NCBI GenBank assembly: GCA_030601965.1
Contig: JAUWAR010000016.1
Coordinates: 1 to 15,453 of the forward strand
Length of the DNA: 15,453 nucleotides
Source of the DNA: a bacterium
GTDB lineage: Bacteria; Hydrothermota; UBA3073; JACQXS01; JAUWAR01
Direction of reading: 5' to 3'
In this document: one piece after another, positions 12,443 through 15,453 of the stretch
Layout: each line of letters opens with the position of its first letter
Position numbering within the stretch: the stretch's first letter is position 1
Notes under the pieces: generated by a model
The model's database searches: none
Told to the model about the DNA's origin: nothing
Seen by the model: the letters and a program-made list of their open reading frames with translations, nothing else
Translations under genes and position numbers: made by a program

Positions 12443-13600
12443 ATCGTGCCGTTCAACCTTTCCCCATTCTGGACTTCTCTCGCCCTTTATATATTTTACA
12501 AGTCCCACAATTTGTGCAATATTTGTAAGACAAAAATAATAAGGAACATAAAAATAGTTTTGAGTTTTGCGTTCTGAGTTTTGAGTTTCAAAGATAAAAC
12601 CTGACAGAGCAAAGGAATAAAATATTATTTGTAATATAAGAAACGGATGATATACAAAAAGATTGGAAATAAATAGGATAACCATAAACAGACCTCCAGC
12701 CCATCTTAGAATTTTATGTGATATGAGTTGAAACAGGATTGTATGTAGGGGTAATTCATGAATTACCCCTACTATTGCACCAATTGCTCCAATCATAATT
12801 CTTGTCTTTCTTCTGAATTCATCAAGACTTGTCGCAGAAGGTGTTTCATAAGATACTGCTTCTTTTTCAAATATTACTCTCTTATCACCAGCAATTATAC
12901 CTAGTGATACTGCAAAGTCATCCATAATAAGTCTATCATCTCTTGGAAATGGGTATAACTCTCTCCTTACAGCATAAATTGAACCATCAGCACCACAGCA
13001 CGAACCAAATTCAGATTCGGCTAATTTTAATGAGTTTTCAAATCGCCAGTATATTCCCTCACATTTTTCAATATTTTCTCCTCTGGTTATAGTTTTTGCA
13101 CCGCATACACATCCTATATCTTCGTCAGCAAAATGAGAGACAAGTTTTCTTATTACATCTTTTTTAAACATCGCATTGGCATCTGTAAATACAATAATAT
13201 CGCTATTAAGTTTCCTTACGCTCTCGTTTAAAACAGCCATCTTACCTCTTCTTTTTTTAAAATCAAACAATTTTACCAGGGGTAATTGTTTAGTGATATA
13301 CCCCTTCACAATCTCAACAGTCTTATCATTTGAATTGTCAGAAGCTACAACTATTTCAAGTTTTTGCGATGGATAGTCAAGAGAAAGGGCATTTTTTAAT
13401 TTTTGGACAATGACATCTTCTTCATTATGAACGGGTATAACAAGAGAAACATTTGGTTCAAATATCTTCGGCTCCAGATTTTTATTTATCTTGTGTCCTT
13501 TCTTTTTTGTTTTTGAAAGAACATATAGTATAAGCCAATAACCCATATAGACATAAAATAGAATTATAAAAGAGAACCAGAAAAGAAATTTCATAGTCAT
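12425..13600 (-). CDS. Membrane-bound family 2 glycosyltransferase
   Basis: The 391-residue enzyme has an N-terminal membrane segment (about 5-28) and a GT-A domain with VSLVIPVHNEED (51-62), ASDNSNDKT (86-94), the metal-binding VFTDAN with Asp140, and MDDF (227-230) as probable catalytic acid region. An RRKTR segment (263-267) sits where processive GT2 enzymes have Q/R-x-x-R-W. Two or three membrane segments follow (about 300-370). The layout resembles poly-N-acetylglucosamine or hyaluronan synthase-like enzymes that extend a polysaccharide at the inner membrane. Three repeats touch the gene: a 28-bp palindrome coding for about residues 277-285, a heptamer array at residues 338-349, and a twin hairpin giving the C-terminus and stop. 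The start lies in a 16-bp duplication, 4 bp after the radical SAM stop; ATG 13594 is an alternative start. Confidence 0.92.
   Translation of the reverse strand: MTMKFLFWFSFIILFYVYMGYWLILYVLSKTKKKGHKINKNLEPKIFEPNVSLVIPVHNEEDVIVQKLKNALSLDYPSQKLEIVVASDNSNDKTVEIVKGYITKQLPLVKLFDFKKRRGKMAVLNESVRKLNSDIIVFTDANAMFKKDVIRKLVSHFADEDIGCVCGAKTITRGENIEKCEGIYWRFENSLKLAESEFGSCCGADGSIYAVRRELYPFPRDDRLIMDDFAVSLGIIAGDKRVIFEKEAVSYETPSATSLDEFRRKTRIMIGAIGAIVGVIHELPLHTILFQLISHKILRWAGGLFMVILFISNLFVYHPFLILQIIFYSFALSGFIFETQNSERKTQNYFYVPYYFCLTNIAQIVGLVKYIKGERSPEWGKVERHDVGDIS
12555..12589 (-). repeat. Five-unit heptamer array inside the GT2 gene
   Basis: On the coding strand the units are GAAACTC, AAAACTC, AGAACGC, AAAACTC and AAAACTA, 35 bp. 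They encode ETQNSERKTQNY, a polar stretch between two hydrophobic segments, so it extends a loop. The outer units are degenerate. Confidence 0.8.
12745..12772. repeat. 28-bp perfect palindrome inside the GT2 gene
   Basis: GTAGGGGTAATTCA (12745-12758) is followed directly by its exact complement TGAATTACCCCTAC (12759-12772). It encodes about VGVIHELPL between the RRKTR region and the conserved QLISHKILRW segment. Very similar palindromes are known as interspersed repeats in cyanobacteria and other phyla. Confidence 0.9.
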
Positions 13601-13628
13601 TGAGTTATTTAGTCATTGAGTTATTTAG
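13597..13628 (-). repeat. 16-bp tandem duplication at the radical SAM/GT2 junction
   Basis: TCATTGAGTTATTTAG occurs at 13597-13612 and again, perfectly, at 13613-13628. In the coding direction the left copy supplies the stop codon of the radical SAM gene and the ATG of the GT2 gene. The right copy codes for the radical SAM C-terminal residues LNNSM. Confidence 0.9.
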
Positions 13629-15074
13629 TAAATGTCTTGCGAATGTCTTAAACGATTTAAGAGTTCTTTTTCCCTCCCGTGGATTTCTAACTGCTTGTAT
13701 AGACTTTCTTGCAATATAAGAAGGTCTTATATAAAATTCCCTTCTTGCCCTATCACAGAATCCTACAAGTTCTTTATTTGTAAGCCCTGGTCGGCTTACT
13801 ACACAATTATGAAGTCCTTCTGGTGTGAGCCATTCCCTATAATCTTCCGTAACAAGAAATCTATTATCCTTTGCCCAATCATAAGCCTCTGTGCCTGGAT
13901 ATACCATAATTGGGAAAAACTGTGCAGTATCCGGGTTTAACTCCTTTGCAAACTCAAGTGTTTTCTCAAGTGTATTTTTTGTCTCTCCTGAATTTCCAAC
14001 AAGAAAACATCCATGTATCAGAATACCCGCCTTTTTAGCACTGTTCACAAACTCTCTTATAGTTTCTATCTTTATTCCTTTATGCATATTATCAAGAATC
14101 TTCTGTTCTCCGGATTCAAATCCAACACAGAGCAATCTACAACCCGCCTTTTTCATAACTCTCAGAGTTTCAAAATCAACATCTGCCCGTGAATTTGCTG
14201 ACCATTTTATATTAAGCTTTCTTGATAAAATCTCTTCACAAAGTGCTCTACATCTTTTTTTGTTTAAAGTAAGTGTATCATCTTCAAACATAATTTCTTT
14301 CATCTCTTTAAAGTTCCTTTTTATATATTCAAGTTCATCTACTGTATTTTCAACACTTCGGAATCTAAGTTTTCTTCCACTAAAGACCTGAGGATACACG
14401 CAATAGGCACATCTATGAGGGCATCCTCTACCACCAATTATTGTTACAATCGGATGTTGAGAATGGGCATAGAAATAATTTTTATAATTAAGATATTTTT
14501 TATACACTTGAGAGACAAAGGGAAGTTTATCCAGGTCTTCAATAAATGGTCTATCTGGATTATGAATTATCTGATTATTTTTTCTAAAACTTATACCTTT
14601 AATTTCTTCAAACTCTGAACTCTCAACTCTCAACTCTAAACTTTTCGCTATATCAAGGAGGGTATAATCGTATTCACCTCTACACACAATATCTATTTCA
14701 GCACTTATTTTTAGACTCTCTTCTGCAGTAGCCGAGACATGTGTCCCCACTAATACGACTTTTGACTTTTGACTTTTGACTTTTGACTTTATTATCTCTC
14801 CAACCTTTACATCGTTATAGATACTGGGAGTAGATGTATCAATCACGATAAGTTCTGGTTTAAAATCTTTTGTGATTTCAATACAGTCGTTTTCAGTGAG
14901 GTTATTTGCAGGGGCGTCTATGAGTTTAACATTAAAGCCTTGTTTTTCCAGAAGTCCTGTGGCATAAGCAAGCCACATAGGGTAATACAGAGTACCAGAT
15001 TTAGTAACAGCAGGGCTTCTCTGCTCACGAGAGAACTTACCTTTAAATGGAGGGTTAAGCATTAAAATATTCAT
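13605..15074 (-). CDS. B12-binding-domain radical SAM protein
   Basis: The 489-residue enzyme has an N-terminal cobalamin-binding-like domain (about 1-135, starting MNILMLNPPFKGKFSREQRS and including LVGTHVSATAEESLK). A radical SAM domain follows, with the cluster motif GCPHRCAYC giving Cys218, Cys222 and Cys225. Downstream blocks EIMFEDDTLTLN, WSANSRADVD, GCRLLCVGFESGEQKIL and HGCFLVGNSGET are typical of the BchE/P-methylase-like class. The class performs radical methylations and ring rearrangements, but the substrate is not predictable. Its place between glycosyltransferases suggests modification of a sugar or lipid carrier. Two heptamer arrays are embedded, at residues 95-106 and about 145-156, both in the region before the radical SAM core. 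The gene starts 11 bp after the upstream GT2 stop and ends 4 bp before the next start, so translation is probably coupled. Confidence 0.93.
   Translation of the reverse strand: MNILMLNPPFKGKFSREQRSPAVTKSGTLYYPMWLAYATGLLEKQGFNVKLIDAPANNLTENDCIEITKDFKPELIVIDTSTPSIYNDVKVGEIIKSKVKSQKSKVVLVGTHVSATAEESLKISAEIDIVCRGEYDYTLLDIAKSLELRVESSEFEEIKGISFRKNNQIIHNPDRPFIEDLDKLPFVSQVYKKYLNYKNYFYAHSQHPIVTIIGGRGCPHRCAYCVYPQVFSGRKLRFRSVENTVDELEYIKRNFKEMKEIMFEDDTLTLNKKRCRALCEEILSRKLNIKWSANSRADVDFETLRVMKKAGCRLLCVGFESGEQKILDNMHKGIKIETIREFVNSAKKAGILIHGCFLVGNSGETKNTLEKTLEFAKELNPDTAQFFPIMVYPGTEAYDWAKDNRFLVTEDYREWLTPEGLHNCVVSRPGLTNKELVGFCDRARREFYIRPSYIARKSIQAVRNPREGKRTLKSFKTFARHLLNNSMTK
14606..14640 (-). repeat. Heptamer array B inside the radical SAM gene
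   Basis: On the coding strand the units are TTTAGAG, TTGAGAG, TTGAGAG, TTCAGAG and TTTGAAG (35 bp; the last is degenerate). They encode LELRVESSEFE between the end of the cobalamin-binding domain and the DLDKLPF linker. Confidence 0.85.
14757..14791 (-). repeat. Heptamer array A inside the radical SAM gene
   Basis: On the plus strand four perfect GACTTTT units and one GACTTTA are contiguous, 35 bp. In the coding direction they give KSKVKSQKSKV just before the VVLVGTH strand of the cobalamin-binding domain. It is the purest array in the window and therefore the most likely to slip. Confidence 0.95.
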
Positions 15075-15085
15075 TTTACTGTTAT

Positions 15086-15453
15086 CTACTTCAAAATGGC
15101 TAATCTAATAATTGCAAAATAGATACTTATCCTTTGTTTAGCCTTACACATTGGAAAGAGCAAGTAAAAAAAGGCATTCCAACATAATCTTAACCCAAAG
15201 CCTTGAAGAATTATAAATCTAAGAATTGTTGTTTCCCATTCGGAGTAGTGTTTCCTAAAAAAATAGAGAGTGCTTTTATATCGCTCAACTAATATTCGAT
15301 TTGCCACCTGCCCCCTATATTTTTGTTTCGTTGAGGTTCCAAAATGGTGAATTATTTTCCCATAGGGAATAAAATATGTTTTCCACCCTTTTTTCTTCAT
15401 TCGATAACACCAGTCCATTTCTTCTTCGTATATAAAAAAACTCTCATCTAAAT
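15086..15453 (-). CDS. C-terminal part of a family 2 glycosyltransferase (partial)
   Basis: The open frame runs from the right edge of the window to TAG at 15086-15088, about 121 residues. It begins LDESFFIYEEEMDWCYRMKK, the rhamnosyltransferase-like GT2 pattern F-D-E-x-F-F-x-Y-x-E-E-x-D-W-C-x-R that forms the acceptor and catalytic-base region. GWKTYFIPYGKIIHHFGTST follows, matching the conserved P-x-A-x-V-x-H-x-G-G-S-T segment. The internal ATG at 15418 is not the start; the frame is open upstream of it. The C-terminal 60 residues are basic and aromatic with hydrophobic patches, perhaps membrane-associated. It would add a sugar to the polysaccharide or glycolipid made by this block. The radical SAM gene begins 11 bp downstream. 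Confidence 0.9.
   Translation of the reverse strand, partial: LDESFFIYEEEMDWCYRMKKKGWKTYFIPYGKIIHHFGTSTKQKYRGQVANRILVERYKSTLYFFRKHYSEWETTILRFIILQGFGLRLCWNAFFYLLFPMCKAKQRISIYFAIIRLAILK

Noticed and set aside
13891..14391. Plus-strand open frames opposite the radical SAM and GT2 genes
   Set aside because: The minus-strand genes show complete conserved motifs across the same bases; the plus-strand frames lack ribosome binding sites and recognisable domains.

Overview
This window looks like a chromosomal piece from an uncultivated, AT-rich, diderm bacterium. Diderm character is supported by an ExbB/ExbD proton-channel pair, a lipoprotein with a clear lipobox and a small protein resembling an outer-membrane beta-barrel. 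Gene content and style resemble candidate-phylum genomes (for example WOR-3/Stahlbacteria or Omnitrophica-like lineages), but nothing here fixes the phylum. TAA, TAG and TGA all end genes normally, so the standard code appears to be in use.

Layout. The left two thirds (1-10469) are on the plus strand. They hold the C-terminal end of a probable peptidyl-prolyl isomerase, a LipM/LplA-family acyltransferase, exbB, exbD, trpS, a membrane protein of unknown function with a charged tail, a hairpin terminator, proS, then a translation/transcription block rimP-nusA-infB, a small beta-barrel candidate and a lipoprotein. A gene-poor stretch of about 500 bp (10470-10967) separates these from a minus-strand block (10968-15453) that reads right to left: end of a GT2 glycosyltransferase, a B12-binding radical SAM enzyme, a second membrane-bound GT2, and a polyprenyl-phosphate sugar-1-phosphate transferase. 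This block is probably part of a surface or exopolysaccharide operon.

The most striking property is pervasive short repetitive DNA of two kinds. Kind 1 is short arrays of tandem 7- or 8-mers, each array with its own unit sequence and usually 4-5 units (29-35 bp). Kind 2 is palindromes, often two hairpins side by side inside an outer inverted repeat. Both occur between genes and also in frame inside genes. They lie in the acyltransferase, possibly trpS, the sugar transferase, the GT2 (two internal copies plus a repeat that supplies its stop codon) and the radical SAM enzyme (two arrays). In the lipoprotein, one repeat supplies the start codon and charged n-region and a heptamer array supplies the hydrophobic core of the signal peptide. 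Because a 7- or 8-bp unit is not a multiple of three, unit gain or loss would switch the reading frame, so phase variation of surface genes is a testable possibility.

The rimP-nusA-infB block is abnormal. RimP consists only of its N-terminal domain, and nusA carries a single in-frame TAA inside the first KH domain where the family has glutamate, close to a lost glycine of the GxxG loop. ProS lacks the INS editing domain.
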